In this document: positions 31,287-40,534 of the stretch, piece by piece
Layout of the letters: every line of letters begins with the position of its first letter
How positions within the stretch are numbered: position 1 is the first letter of the stretch
NCBI GenBank assembly: GCA_910584875.1
Contig: CAJUDA010000001.1
Location: 121,568 to 185,567, forward strand
Reading direction: 5' to 3'
Length of the DNA: 64,000 bases
Origin: an uncultured Eubacterium sp.
Lineage (GTDB): Bacteria > Bacillota > Clostridia > Lachnospirales > Lachnospiraceae
Made by a program: the position numbers and the translations under genes
The notes under the pieces: generated by a model
Seen by the model: only the letters and a program-made list of their open reading frames with translations
Told to the model about the DNA's origin: nothing
Databases searched by the model: none

Positions 31287-34082
31287 ATGACAAAGAGAAG
31301 AGCAGGTAAATATGTGGGAATCATAGCGGCGCTTACGGTAATCTGTACCTTGTCTTTCTGGGCTTTATCTGTCAGTAATGTACTTGGAAAATTCGTGCCG
31401 GAAGAACCTTATGTGACAGGGGAGCCGGAAGTGTTAAATGGTATTGCCGTGACTTCTGAGGGAAGCAACCTGAAAGGAGAAATGGGAAGTGGTGCCAAAC
31501 CTTCTTCCAAGGAAGTGCCAACGGCAGAGGGAAAGAAAGGGTCAAAGACGAATCCGTTTGTGATCCTGGAGATCGTGCCGGATCATGCCCAGCAGCAGGT
31601 GCCTTATCTGGCAGCGGAGGATTATTCCGAAGAGCCGCTGGATATCATGAAATGGGGTATTGAGATGGCAAAAGAGCAGGGGAGATCGTTTGCTCCCTGT
31701 TCTGCCATGATGGATCAGAATGCTCTGAAGAAAATGGGGCAGTGGTTCTGCAACTGGCAGTATGAAGTGTTTAAGATCGGGACAGAGGATGAAGAAAAAG
31801 AGACCTGCAGCTATGCCAATATCGGAAAAATCTATAAGCTGGAAATTACCGTGGACGATCTGGCGGAAAAAGGTATCGACCCGGAACAGTTTAAAAAGGA
31901 TTATGAGGCGTCGATCGTAAGGATGTTTGATAACCGTGACCGGCTGGATGCAAAGGCATTGATCAGTAAGAATAAGAAATATGAGGATTTGTTTGCCGAA
32001 GATAAAGATGGTAAGAAGATCCGGGATATCGCGATCAATAATAAGGATAACTGGCAGCCGTCATATGAAAATAAACTGGTAAAAGAAGCGGTGACGGAAT
32101 GGAATCATAAAGGCAAGGGTTATATTCTTGCGGTTGAGCCGGGTAAGGGTGATTTTGCCTTTACGGCCCGGGAAAACTGGTACAGTGAATGGGTATTTAC
32201 CAAGACAGGCACAGAGGCGGACCGCTGGGTTTATGTCGAAGAAGAAGCAGATATCCCTGCGGAGTACAGGGAGCGGTATGCTTCGGATGATGCAAAGATC
32301 ACATCCAATGGATTTTATTATAAATCAAAAGGAATGTGGTGGAATGATATCGGGGAGCTGTATGGAAAATACAATACAAGTAATGATATCACCGGGCTTT
32401 ATATGGATCTGAGTGCGAATAACTCTGTCTCCTGCCGCTACGACAGTGAGCCGGAGGTGCGGAAAGAAACCTATACATTTGAGTATTATGGCATATACAA
32501 TAAAAATATTATGAAGCGCCAGTTATTTATCTTTGCAGATCAGAAGGATTATGACAATTTCCACATGAAGGTAGTTACGATGACGCCTTCTGAGCTGAAT
32601 GCCATGTCCAAAGAGGATACAGCGGAGACGCTGGATATGATCGAGCGTGCGGATATGTTTTACATCGGATGCTATGGTGAAAAGACCGGGAATATCAGTA
32701 ATGTATACGATTTGTACTATAAGTTTATACAGGGAAAGGATTCCTATGATGTATCTAAGATCAATACTTTTGTAGAGGATGATCTGGAATGGGAGCTTTG
32801 TTACAAGATACTATATCGTCTCTGCAACAACAAAAATCTGCCGATGATCATGACCCAGGGATTTGGGGAGATCATCGAAAAAGGAACGGCGCAGTTCCCG
32901 ATGTATCAGACGGCGACGTACCGGAATGTGCCCCGTACGGGTACGCTGAATAATCTGGCGAAACTGTACCTGATCGCGATACAGTTTGACCTGACGGCGA
33001 AGAAAGCGGAAGATGATACATTTATACGGACCTTTTATGATGATTTTCTGATGACGGGAGCGATCAATAAGATCGGCCTCTCAGAGAAAAGTATTTCAAA
33101 GGAAAAGGATTCCGAGGGAAAAGAGCTAAGTTCCGCTACAGAGACAGGGTATTACAGGCGTCCCAAACTGGCGGAAGGAGTGGAACTGAGTGAAGCAGAG
33201 AAGTGTTATTATCTCTGGAATATGCTGACCTTTTTCCCGGAAGATATGGAATATGTATTCTATAACGGGGATCAGATCACAGTGAACGATGATGTGGTGG
33301 ATGCATTTGCCGCCCGCGGTTATATGCGTTCGTTCTTTGGTTCTCATGGTTCTACACCGGATAAGGTATTTACGGAAGGCGGTCAGACGATACGCCAGGA
33401 CGGCAGCGACGGCAGCGTGGGAAATGTCGGAATCCCGCATAATAATGGATCGAATCTGTATTCGACACTGCTCGGTAATACGGAGTCTGCCGGTGTTTAT
33501 AATACAGTGATGGATGTGGCATACCAGATCATGAACAACCGTCCGTTTATGCTGAACAAACAGATTGTGAAAGTGCAGAAGCAGAAGAGCCAGTATGTGA
33601 AGATGGGGGATACTTCTGTCCTGCTGGATTTTGTGCAGGGACAGAAATATGACGGCTACCGCGAGTACGACAGCGCGAATCCTACGTATCTGAAAATCCA
33701 GGTTCATAATAATGGCAACGGGCAGCCTGGCGTCGTGACTAAGCTGACCCTGAAAAATGAAGACGGTGACAAGGCGCCAAAGTATGCGGATCTGAAATTG
33801 TATACCACAAAGGATCACTGGGCGATGGCAGAACGGGATCAGTATCTCTGTGAGAAAGAGACCTATAAGGACAGCAATGGAAATTCTACAGGATATAAGG
33901 TGGACGGAACGCTGACTGCCTATGTGCCGTATTCGCTGCAGCAGTGGTCAGAAGGATATAACATCATTGAGGTTAAGACGATTGCCCGCTCCTATAATGT
34001 CAAAAAGAAAAAGTATGTGAGGGGTAATGAGGAAACCGATAACATTACGATTGATGAGCGGACTTTATTCAATCTTGAATAA
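31287..34082 (+). CDS. 931-residue membrane-anchored extracellular protein, last gene of pilus locus
   Basis: From ATG 31287 (ribosome binding site AAGGGGG) the protein has one N-terminal membrane helix (about residues 9-27) and otherwise an extracellular body. There is no pilin cleavage site. The stretch NPFVILEIVPDHAQQQ recalls a Lachnospiraceae family of unknown function that I remember as DUF5057, but this is unverified. The middle contains DMFYIGCYGEKTG and long alternating charged segments; the C-terminus is beta-rich. Its place suggests an adhesin, tip or scaffold protein for the pilus. Confidence 0.65.
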   Translation: MTKRRAGKYVGIIAALTVICTLSFWALSVSNVLGKFVPEEPYVTGEPEVLNGIAVTSEGSNLKGEMGSGAKPSSKEVPTAEGKKGSKTNPFVILEIVPDHAQQQVPYLAAEDYSEEPLDIMKWGIEMAKEQGRSFAPCSAMMDQNALKKMGQWFCNWQYEVFKIGTEDEEKETCSYANIGKIYKLEITVDDLAEKGIDPEQFKKDYEASIVRMFDNRDRLDAKALISKNKKYEDLFAEDKDGKKIRDIAINNKDNWQPSYENKLVKEAVTEWNHKGKGYILAVEPGKGDFAFTARENWYSEWVFTKTGTEADRWVYVEEEADIPAEYRERYASDDAKITSNGFYYKSKGMWWNDIGELYGKYNTSNDITGLYMDLSANNSVSCRYDSEPEVRKETYTFEYYGIYNKNIMKRQLFIFADQKDYDNFHMKVVTMTPSELNAMSKEDTAETLDMIERADMFYIGCYGEKTGNISNVYDLYYKFIQGKDSYDVSKINTFVEDDLEWELCYKILYRLCNNKNLPMIMTQGFGEIIEKGTAQFPMYQTATYRNVPRTGTLNNLAKLYLIAIQFDLTAKKAEDDTFIRTFYDDFLMTGAINKIGLSEKSISKEKDSEGKELSSATETGYYRRPKLAEGVELSEAEKCYYLWNMLTFFPEDMEYVFYNGDQITVNDDVVDAFAARGYMRSFFGSHGSTPDKVFTEGGQTIRQDGSDGSVGNVGIPHNNGSNLYSTLLGNTESAGVYNTVMDVAYQIMNNRPFMLNKQIVKVQKQKSQYVKMGDTSVLLDFVQGQKYDGYREYDSANPTYLKIQVHNNGNGQPGVVTKLTLKNEDGDKAPKYADLKLYTTKDHWAMAERDQYLCEKETYKDSNGNSTGYKVDGTLTAYVPYSLQQWSEGYNIIEVKTIARSYNVKKKKYVRGNEETDNITIDERTLFNLE

Positions 34083-34093
34083 AAGGAGCGGAT

Positions 34094-34858
34094 ATGCAAA
34101 GCATAAAAGAGATCAGAAGATTATTTGAACAGACGGAAAAAGAGCAGTGGCGTGCTCTTTTTTCGTGCTATGCCGGGGATGGGCGCACGGGGGTACAAAA
34201 ACTTCTGGCACAGTATGAGAGAAAACTGCAGGCGCATCACAAAGAACAGCAGCGTCTGGAGAAAATGCTGCTGTACGAAAAAAAGTATGGAGTGAACTAC
34301 CATTCTATCTGTGGTATTGACGAGGCGGGCAGGGGACCTTTTGCCGGTCCGGTCGTGGCAGGGGCTGTCGTACTTCCTCCGGGGCTGAAGATCGAGGGGC
34401 TGAATGATTCCAAACAGGTCAGTCCCCGGCGTCGGGAAGAATTATTTGAAGAGATTAAAGAGAAAGCGGTCAGTTATGGCATCGGGATCAGTTCTCCGGC
34501 AAGGATTGATGAGATCAATATCCTGCAGGCGACATTTGAGGCGATGAGACATGCGGTCGAAGACCTGGATGTGGTGCCAGATCTCTTGCTGAACGATGCG
34601 GTGACGATCCCGCAGATCCCAATCCGTCAGGTGGGGATCATCAAAGGGGATGCAAAGAGTCTGTCTATCGCAGCGGCAAGTATTATGGCAAAAGTAACCA
34701 GGGACAGGCTTATGGTGGAATATGCAGAGTTGTATCCGGAATATGCGTTTGAGAGTAATAAGGGGTATGGCTCGAAGGAGCATAGAGAGGCGTTGCTGCA
34801 CCACGGTCCCTGTCCGATCCACCGGAGGACATTTATCCATAATTACATAAAAGAATGA
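34094..34858 (+). CDS. rnhB: Ribonuclease HII
   Basis: The 254-residue enzyme cuts RNA in RNA-DNA hybrids, including single ribonucleotides. It has the RNase HII signature GIDEAGRGPFAGPVVAGAV with the first catalytic acids, LLNDAV later, and KGDAKSLSIAAASIMAKVTRD. An N-terminal helical extension of about 70 residues is typical of the Firmicute type. It is 12 bases after the pilus locus and starts a housekeeping cluster. Confidence 0.96.
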   Translation: MQSIKEIRRLFEQTEKEQWRALFSCYAGDGRTGVQKLLAQYERKLQAHHKEQQRLEKMLLYEKKYGVNYHSICGIDEAGRGPFAGPVVAGAVVLPPGLKIEGLNDSKQVSPRRREELFEEIKEKAVSYGIGISSPARIDEINILQATFEAMRHAVEDLDVVPDLLLNDAVTIPQIPIRQVGIIKGDAKSLSIAAASIMAKVTRDRLMVEYAELYPEYAFESNKGYGSKEHREALLHHGPCPIHRRTFIHNYIKE

Positions 34859-34895
34859 AGGAAATAAAAGGAAAACAGAGAAGGGAGAGAGGCAG

Positions 34896-35195
34896 ATGGC
34901 GCTGAGAGAAGAAAAAAAGACAGCGGTGGCACTGGAATATGAACCGGGGGAGCGTGCGCCGAAAGTGATCGCATCCGGCAAGGGAGTGCTGGCGGAGAAG
35001 ATCATTGATGTGGCGAAAGAGGCGGATGTTCCGATCCACAAGGATGCGAAGCTTGCCAGATCGCTGTCCATTCTTGATATTGGAGAGTACATTCCGCCGG
35101 AGTTGTATTCCATTGTGGCTGAGATTCTGGTTTTTGTGGATGGTATGGACCGGATCCAGAGTAAGGTGCGTCACAGTAGCAGAGGTGACAGATGA
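34896..35195 (+). CDS. Stand-alone FlhB C-terminal-like protein (YlqH type)
   Basis: The 99-residue protein matches only the cytoplasmic tail of the flagellar export switch FlhB (AVALEYEPGERAPKVIASGKG, then DVPIHKDAKLARSL and IGEYIPPELY). It has no membrane part, and the NPTH autocleavage motif is absent at the expected place. B. subtilis has a similar small gene (ylqH) next to rnhB. Its role is unknown. It overlaps the next gene by four bases. Confidence 0.82.
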   Translation: MALREEKKTAVALEYEPGERAPKVIASGKGVLAEKIIDVAKEADVPIHKDAKLARSLSILDIGEYIPPELYSIVAEILVFVDGMDRIQSKVRHSSRGDR

Positions 35196-35548
35196 ATCAG
35201 CGGGAGACCGGCAGTAAATATGAAGCGATAGCGGCCGACTATCTGCTGCAGAATGGATATGGGATCCGGGAGAGAAATTTTCACAGCCGATATGGCGAGA
35301 TTGATATCATTGCCGGGAAAGAGGATCTGCTTGTGGCATGTGAAGTGAAGTACCGCAGCGGCGGCCGGTGTGGAGATGCGCTGGAGGCTGTGGATTTACG
35401 TAAGCAGAAAAAAATCTGCCAGACGATGCTGTACTATTTTGCGAGGCATGGAATCAGCGAAGATACACCGTGCCGGTTTGATGTGATCGCCATCAGCGGG
35501 GAGGGTCCGGTCCGTCATATCAAAAATGCATTTGAATTCAGGGGATGA
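35192..35548 (+). CDS. YraN/UPF0102 family predicted nuclease-fold protein
   Basis: The 118-residue protein has a Holliday-junction-resolvase-like fold signature: GYGIRERNFHSRYGEIDIIA, then VACEVKYR (E-x-K) and a C-terminal RFDVIAI strand. These acid/Lys residues form the PD-(D/E)XK core. The cellular role of the family is unsettled. Start overlaps the previous stop as ATGA. Confidence 0.88.
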   Translation: MNQRETGSKYEAIAADYLLQNGYGIRERNFHSRYGEIDIIAGKEDLLVACEVKYRSGGRCGDALEAVDLRKQKKICQTMLYYFARHGISEDTPCRFDVIAISGEGPVRHIKNAFEFRG

Positions 35549-35630
35549 GTTGTGGTATGATATAGAAATGAGAAAATGTAAATGGTGAAAGAGACTGTAT
35601 TATTCTTTTACCATGAAATGGAGGAACGGC

Positions 35631-36956
35631 ATGGGAAGACCAATTCTTGCGATCGTGGGGAGACCAAATGTAGGTAAATCAACATTGTTTAATACACTGG
35701 CTGGTGAGAGGATCTCTATCGTAAAAGATTATCCCGGTGTGACCAGGGATCGTATTTATGCGGATATGGAATGGCTGGGACATTCTTTTTCCATGATTGA
35801 TACGGGCGGGATTGAGATGGATACTAAGGATATGATGCTCTCACATATGAGAGAACAGGCAGATATCGCCATTGAGACAGCTGATGTGATCCTGTTTCTT
35901 GTCGATGTAAGGCAGGGACTGGTGGATGCGGATTATAAGGTGGCGGATATGCTGCGCCAGTCCGGGAAGCCATTGGTACTGGTTGTCAATAAAGTAGATA
36001 GTTTTGAAAAATATATGACGGATGTATATGAATTCTATAATCTGGGTATCGGCGATCCTCATCCGGTGTCAGCGAGCTCAAAGCTGGGACTGGGCGATAT
36101 GCTGGATGCTGTGATCGAACAGATTGATCCGGGAAAATGGGAGGAAGAAGAGGATGAGCGCCCGCGGGTGGCGATCGTTGGGAAGCCGAATGTAGGGAAA
36201 TCCTCTCTGATCAATAAGCTGCTGGGTGAGAACCGGGTCATCGTTTCCGATGTGGCGGGGACGACCCGGGATGCCATTGATACACAGATCACCTATGAGG
36301 ACAAAGAATACATTTTTATTGATACGGCTGGGCTCCGCAGAAAAAATAAGATTAAAGAAGACATTGAGCGTTATAGCATTATCCGTACTGTGGCGGCGAT
36401 CGAGCGGTCTGATGTGGTGGTACTTGTGATCGACGCTACGGAAGGGGTGACAGAACAGGACGCTAAGATCGCAGGGATTGCCCATGACAGAGGACGGGGA
36501 CTGATCCTGGCGGTGAATAAATGGGATGCCGTAGAGAAAGATAATCATACCGTGAAGGAATATACCGGCAGGATCCGGGAGGTGCTTTCCTTTGTGCCCT
36601 ATGCAGATATCCTGTTTATTTCGGCGTTGACAGGGCAGCGTACGATAAAGCTTTTTGATATACTGGATACGGTGATACAGAATCATGCACTGAGGATCCA
36701 GACAGGCGTGCTCAACGAGATCCTGATGGAAGCTGTGGCGATGCAGCAGCCGCCGTCGGATAAAGGAAAGAGGCTGAAACTGTTCTATATGACGCAGGTG
36801 GGTATTAAACCGCCGACGTTTGTGATCTTTGTAAATAAAAAAGAACTGATGCATTTTTCTTATCAGAGATACATCGAAAACCGGATCCGTGATACATTTG
36901 GCTTTGCCGGGACGCCGATCCGGATCTTTATCCGGGAACGTAAGGGTGAAAACTAA
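35631..36956 (+). CDS. der: Ribosome-associated GTPase Der (EngA)
   Basis: The 441-residue protein has two tandem GTPase domains, each with a P-loop (GRPNVGKSTLFN at residue 10; GKPNVGKSSLIN at about 184), DTGG/DTAG and NKxD motifs, and a C-terminal KH-like domain. It is needed for 50S assembly. The start at 35631 (MGRPILAIVG) is chosen because GGAGG precedes it by 6 bases. Confidence 0.97.
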   Translation: MGRPILAIVGRPNVGKSTLFNTLAGERISIVKDYPGVTRDRIYADMEWLGHSFSMIDTGGIEMDTKDMMLSHMREQADIAIETADVILFLVDVRQGLVDADYKVADMLRQSGKPLVLVVNKVDSFEKYMTDVYEFYNLGIGDPHPVSASSKLGLGDMLDAVIEQIDPGKWEEEEDERPRVAIVGKPNVGKSSLINKLLGENRVIVSDVAGTTRDAIDTQITYEDKEYIFIDTAGLRRKNKIKEDIERYSIIRTVAAIERSDVVVLVIDATEGVTEQDAKIAGIAHDRGRGLILAVNKWDAVEKDNHTVKEYTGRIREVLSFVPYADILFISALTGQRTIKLFDILDTVIQNHALRIQTGVLNEILMEAVAMQQPPSDKGKRLKLFYMTQVGIKPPTFVIFVNKKELMHFSYQRYIENRIRDTFGFAGTPIRIFIRERKGEN

Positions 36957-36973
36957 AGGAAAGGGAGTAAGAA

Positions 36974-37642
36974 ATGATGTATGGTGAAATACTATTGATT
37001 ATACTAGCGATCGCTGTCGGATATCTGTTTGGCTGTTTTTCCACAGGTTATATCGTGGGACGTATGAGTGGTCACGATATCCGGTCAGAGGGAAGCGGTA
37101 ATATCGGGACGACCAATGCGCTGCGCACGATGGGGGCAAAAGGCGGCGCCCTGACATTTGGCGGGGATCTTCTGAAGACTTTTATTCCTACACTTGCCAT
37201 GCGTTTTGTCGTGTGTCCGAATATGGGGTATTCTTCGGAGATGACATACCTGATGACGCTTTTTGTCGGGCTTGGTGTCGTGATCGGGCACAATTTTCCT
37301 TTTTATCTCAAATTCAAAGGAGGTAAGGGAATTGCTGTGTCGGCTGCCGTCATTGTGGCATCTTCTTCGGATTCTGTCATGGGATGGATCATGATCGCCG
37401 CCGGTCTTCTTGTATTTATACTGGTGGTGGCTGCGACGCGCTATGTGTCACTGGGATCACTGATCGTTGTCTGGTATTTTCCAGTATATACGATCCTCCA
37501 GTACCGGCACTGGCATGGCTTTGCCGGGCTGCTTGCCTTATCCCTGGTGTTTACTGCCCTTGCCTATTTTAAGCATGCCGGAAATATCAGGCGGCTGCTG
37601 GATGGGACAGAGCGAAAGATCGGGCAAAAGAGAGAAAAATAA
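36974..37642 (+). CDS. plsY: Acyl-phosphate glycerol-3-phosphate acyltransferase PlsY
   Basis: The 222-residue membrane enzyme makes lysophosphatidic acid from acyl-phosphate and glycerol-3-phosphate. It shows the three PlsY motifs: GSGNIGTTNALRTMG, HNFPFYLKFKGGKGIAVS and a C-terminal RYVSLGSL. It is followed by gpsA, whose product makes its glycerol-3-phosphate substrate. Confidence 0.96.
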   Translation: MMYGEILLIILAIAVGYLFGCFSTGYIVGRMSGHDIRSEGSGNIGTTNALRTMGAKGGALTFGGDLLKTFIPTLAMRFVVCPNMGYSSEMTYLMTLFVGLGVVIGHNFPFYLKFKGGKGIAVSAAVIVASSSDSVMGWIMIAAGLLVFILVVAATRYVSLGSLIVVWYFPVYTILQYRHWHGFAGLLALSLVFTALAYFKHAGNIRRLLDGTERKIGQKREK

Positions 37643-37662
37643 AAGTAAAGGAGAACAAATTG

Positions 37663-38670
37663 ATGAAAAAAGTAAGTTTTTTGGGAGCCGGAAGCTGGGG
37701 GACAGCACTGGCAGTCCAGTGTGCGAACAACGGTCATAAGGTTACGATCTGGTCAAAGATCCAGTCAGAGATTGATATGCTGCGTGAAAACAGGGAGCAT
37801 AAGGACCGTCTTCCGGGAGTAAAGCTGCCGGACAGCATTGTTATAGAAGATGACCTGGAGAAAGCGTGTACGGGGCAGGATATCCTTGTATGGTCGGTCG
37901 CTTCTCCATATGTGCGGTCTACGGCACAGCTGGCAAAGCCTTATATTGAAGATGGGCAGATTATTGTGAATGTGGGAAAAGGGATTGAGGAAGGCACTCT
38001 GATGACTTTGTGTGAGGTGCTGGAGGATGAACTCCCTATGGCTGATGTGGCAGTCCTCTCCGGACCCAGCCATGCCGAGGAAGTATCCCGGTCGATGCCG
38101 ACAACCGTAGTAGTAGGGGCGAAATCAAAAAAGACAGCCATGTTTGTGCAGGATGTATTTATGGGCAATAATTTCCGTGTTTATACAAGTCCCGATATGA
38201 CGGGCATCGAACTTGGCGGGGCGTTGAAAAATGTGATCGCACTGGCTGCCGGTATTCTGGATGGTATGGGACTGGGTGATAATACGAAGGCAGCGCTGAT
38301 GACCCGCGGTATTTTGGAGATTTCCAGACTGGGGGAAGAGCTGGGTGGCAAAATGGAGACCTTTTTTGGGCTGTCGGGTATCGGAGACCTGATCGTGACA
38401 TGTACCAGTTCACACAGCCGTAACCACAACTGTGGTTATCTTCTCGGGAAGGGAAAGACGCTGGCAGAGGCAAAGGATGAGATCCGGCAGGTGGTAGAGG
38501 GAGTGAACTGCGCCAGGGCAGCCATGGCACTGGCGAATAAATATCATGTGACGATGCCGATCGTAGAGCAGATCAACGCAATCCTTTTTGAAAACAAATC
38601 AGCAGAGCAGGCAATGAAGGAATTACTGGATCGTGACAGGGTATCGGAATATAAAACCCTGAAATGGTAA
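37663..38670 (+). CDS. gpsA: Glycerol-3-phosphate dehydrogenase [NAD(P)+]
   Basis: This 335-residue enzyme reduces dihydroxyacetone phosphate to sn-glycerol-3-phosphate for phospholipids. It has the Rossmann motif LGAGSWGTALA, VNVGKGIEE, SGPSHAEEV and the catalytic lysine region GALKNVIALAAG. Start ATG 37663 is preferred over an adjacent TTG; AAAGGAG precedes it. It is grouped with plsY as a lipid precursor pair. Confidence 0.97.
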   Translation: MKKVSFLGAGSWGTALAVQCANNGHKVTIWSKIQSEIDMLRENREHKDRLPGVKLPDSIVIEDDLEKACTGQDILVWSVASPYVRSTAQLAKPYIEDGQIIVNVGKGIEEGTLMTLCEVLEDELPMADVAVLSGPSHAEEVSRSMPTTVVVGAKSKKTAMFVQDVFMGNNFRVYTSPDMTGIELGGALKNVIALAAGILDGMGLGDNTKAALMTRGILEISRLGEELGGKMETFFGLSGIGDLIVTCTSSHSRNHNCGYLLGKGKTLAEAKDEIRQVVEGVNCARAAMALANKYHVTMPIVEQINAILFENKSAEQAMKELLDRDRVSEYKTLKW

Positions 38671-38678
38671 AAAAACAT

Positions 38679-38707
38679 TTGACATTTCTGAATGAAGTGA
38701 GTATACT
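38679..38707 (+). promoter_or_regulatory. Sigma-A promoter of the trp operon
   Basis: TTGACA (38679-38684), a 17-base spacer and TATACT (38702-38707) precede the T-box leader. Confidence 0.85.
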
Positions 38708-38724
38708 AGATACCGTAAATGAAA

Positions 38725-39013
38725 AACCGTTGACCGAGAGTAGTAGGTGTCGGGAAAGCTTTCAGAGAGCCGCCGGTTGGTGTGAGGTGGCAGCGGACCG
38801 ATAGTGAATGGACTTGGGAGGGCAGCTTGAACACTGTTATTGTTGGCAGTTAGTAGACGCTGACGGAGACCTGGACCGTTATCTGCAGGAGTGCATGATA
38901 GTGCATGATTAAGTGGGTTACAGTAAGACGGGATACCGTCTGGTGACCAATTTGGGTGGTACCGCAGGAGATTTGTGAGCTCTTGTCCCTTAGCAGGGAC
39001 GAGGGCTCTTTTT
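38725..39013 (+). promoter_or_regulatory. Tryptophan T-box riboswitch with terminator
   Basis: The leader has a T-box Stem I with an AGAGAG/GTGTGAGG-type distal region, a specifier-loop context GTGAA-TGG-AC with TGG (Trp) at 38809-38811, and the T-box sequence TGGTACCGC at 38957-38965. The terminator is GAGCTCTTGTCCC (38977-38989), a 6-base loop, GGGACGAGGGCTC (38996-39008) and five T residues. Uncharged tRNA-Trp should stabilise the antiterminator and switch on trpEGDCBA. The T-box bulge base opposite the tRNA discriminator is U. Confidence 0.93.
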
Positions 39014-39067
39014 GTATTACGGCATCTCTGATCAGGTCGGCGGACAGATTAAGAAAGGAGGCATTCT

Positions 39068-40534
39068 ATGATTCAACCAGACATGAACAGCGTGAAAGCG
39101 CTGTCAGAAGGGTACGATATTGTACCAGTACAGGAAGAGATTTATGCGGATGTGACAACACCGATCCTGCTTCTGCGCAGGATTGCCAGCAGCAGGAAAA
39201 ATTATTTTTTGCTGGAAAGCATTGAGGGTGGTGAAAAATGGGGGAGATATTCCTTTCTTGGATATGATCCGGTGATGCGGGTGACCTGCCGGGAAGATGA
39301 GATAACGATACAGGAGCAGGATCAGAGCCAGGTGATCCGGGGGGAGGATCCCTTTCAGGTACTCCGGGATATATTGAAAAATCACAAGGCGCCCAAAGTG
39401 GAGGGTATGCCGCCATTTGCAGGTGGTTTTGTCGGATATTTTGCCTATGCGATGATCGCCCACGCAGAACCAAAGCTGAAGATCAGGCGGGGAGATTTTG
39501 CAGATTATGATCTGATGCTGTTTGACAAAGTGATAGCCTATGACCATCTGAAACAAAAGATCATTATGGTGGCAAATGTCAGGACAGACGGAAATATAGA
39601 AGAAAATTATGCAAAGGCAAAGGCAGATATCCGGGGGATCACCGCTCTGGTGCGGGATGATACGCCGCTGCCGGAGGAGAAAGCATATGACAAGGTGAAA
39701 TTTCACTGTAATGTGACAGAGAAAGAATATGCGGATATTGTGGAGAAGACAAGAGAATATATCTATGATGGTGATATTTTCCAGGCAGTGCTGTCCAGGC
39801 AGTTTGTCAGTGATTATGAGGGGAGTCTCATCCATCCCTACCGGGTGCTCCGCACTACCAATCCTTCGCCTTATATGGTGTATATGAACATGGAGGATGT
39901 AGAGATCATGAGTACATCCCCAGAGACGCTGGTGCGGCTGCAGGATGGCAGGCTGGTTACGTTTCCGGTAGCGGGATCCCGCCCCAGAGGAAAAAATGAC
40001 GCAGAAGACGAAGAGCTGATACAGGATCTCATGACGGATGCCAAGGAGTTGTCAGAGCATAATATGCTGGTGGATCTGGGACGGAACGATCTGGGACGGA
40101 TCTCGGAGTTTGGCTCAGTGGAGGTGACACAGTATCAGATGATACACAAATATTCCCGGATCATGCATATCTGTTCCCAGGTGGAAGGCAATATCCGGAA
40201 GGACAGGGATGCACTGGATGCCATCCGGGCGGTGCTGCCGGCAGGAACACTGTCCGGTGCACCAAAGATCCGTGCCTGCGAGATCATAGATGAACTGGAG
40301 GGCGGACCGAGAGGGATCTATGGCGGAGCGCTCGGCTATATTGATTTCAGCGGCAATCTGGACACCTGCATCGCCATCCGTATGGCGGTAAAGAAGGCAG
40401 GGAAAGTGTATGTCCAGGCGGGAGGAGGTCTGGTGGCAGATTCGGTGCCGGCTCTGGAGTACCAGGAATCCGCCAATAAAGCGAAGGCAGTGATGCTGGC
40501 GGTCGAAAAGGCAGGGGAGGTGCTTGGGCGATGA
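39068..40534 (+). CDS. trpE: Anthranilate synthase component I
   Basis: The 488-residue subunit converts chorismate to anthranilate. The LLES feedback motif is present (FLLESIEGGEKWGRYSF), indicating inhibition by tryptophan in addition to T-box control. The chorismate site includes SPETLVR, GSRPRG and AGTLSGAPKIRA. AAAGGAGG lies upstream. It overlaps trpG by four bases (ATGA). Confidence 0.97.
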   Translation: MIQPDMNSVKALSEGYDIVPVQEEIYADVTTPILLLRRIASSRKNYFLLESIEGGEKWGRYSFLGYDPVMRVTCREDEITIQEQDQSQVIRGEDPFQVLRDILKNHKAPKVEGMPPFAGGFVGYFAYAMIAHAEPKLKIRRGDFADYDLMLFDKVIAYDHLKQKIIMVANVRTDGNIEENYAKAKADIRGITALVRDDTPLPEEKAYDKVKFHCNVTEKEYADIVEKTREYIYDGDIFQAVLSRQFVSDYEGSLIHPYRVLRTTNPSPYMVYMNMEDVEIMSTSPETLVRLQDGRLVTFPVAGSRPRGKNDAEDEELIQDLMTDAKELSEHNMLVDLGRNDLGRISEFGSVEVTQYQMIHKYSRIMHICSQVEGNIRKDRDALDAIRAVLPAGTLSGAPKIRACEIIDELEGGPRGIYGGALGYIDFSGNLDTCIAIRMAVKKAGKVYVQAGGGLVADSVPALEYQESANKAKAVMLAVEKAGEVLGR

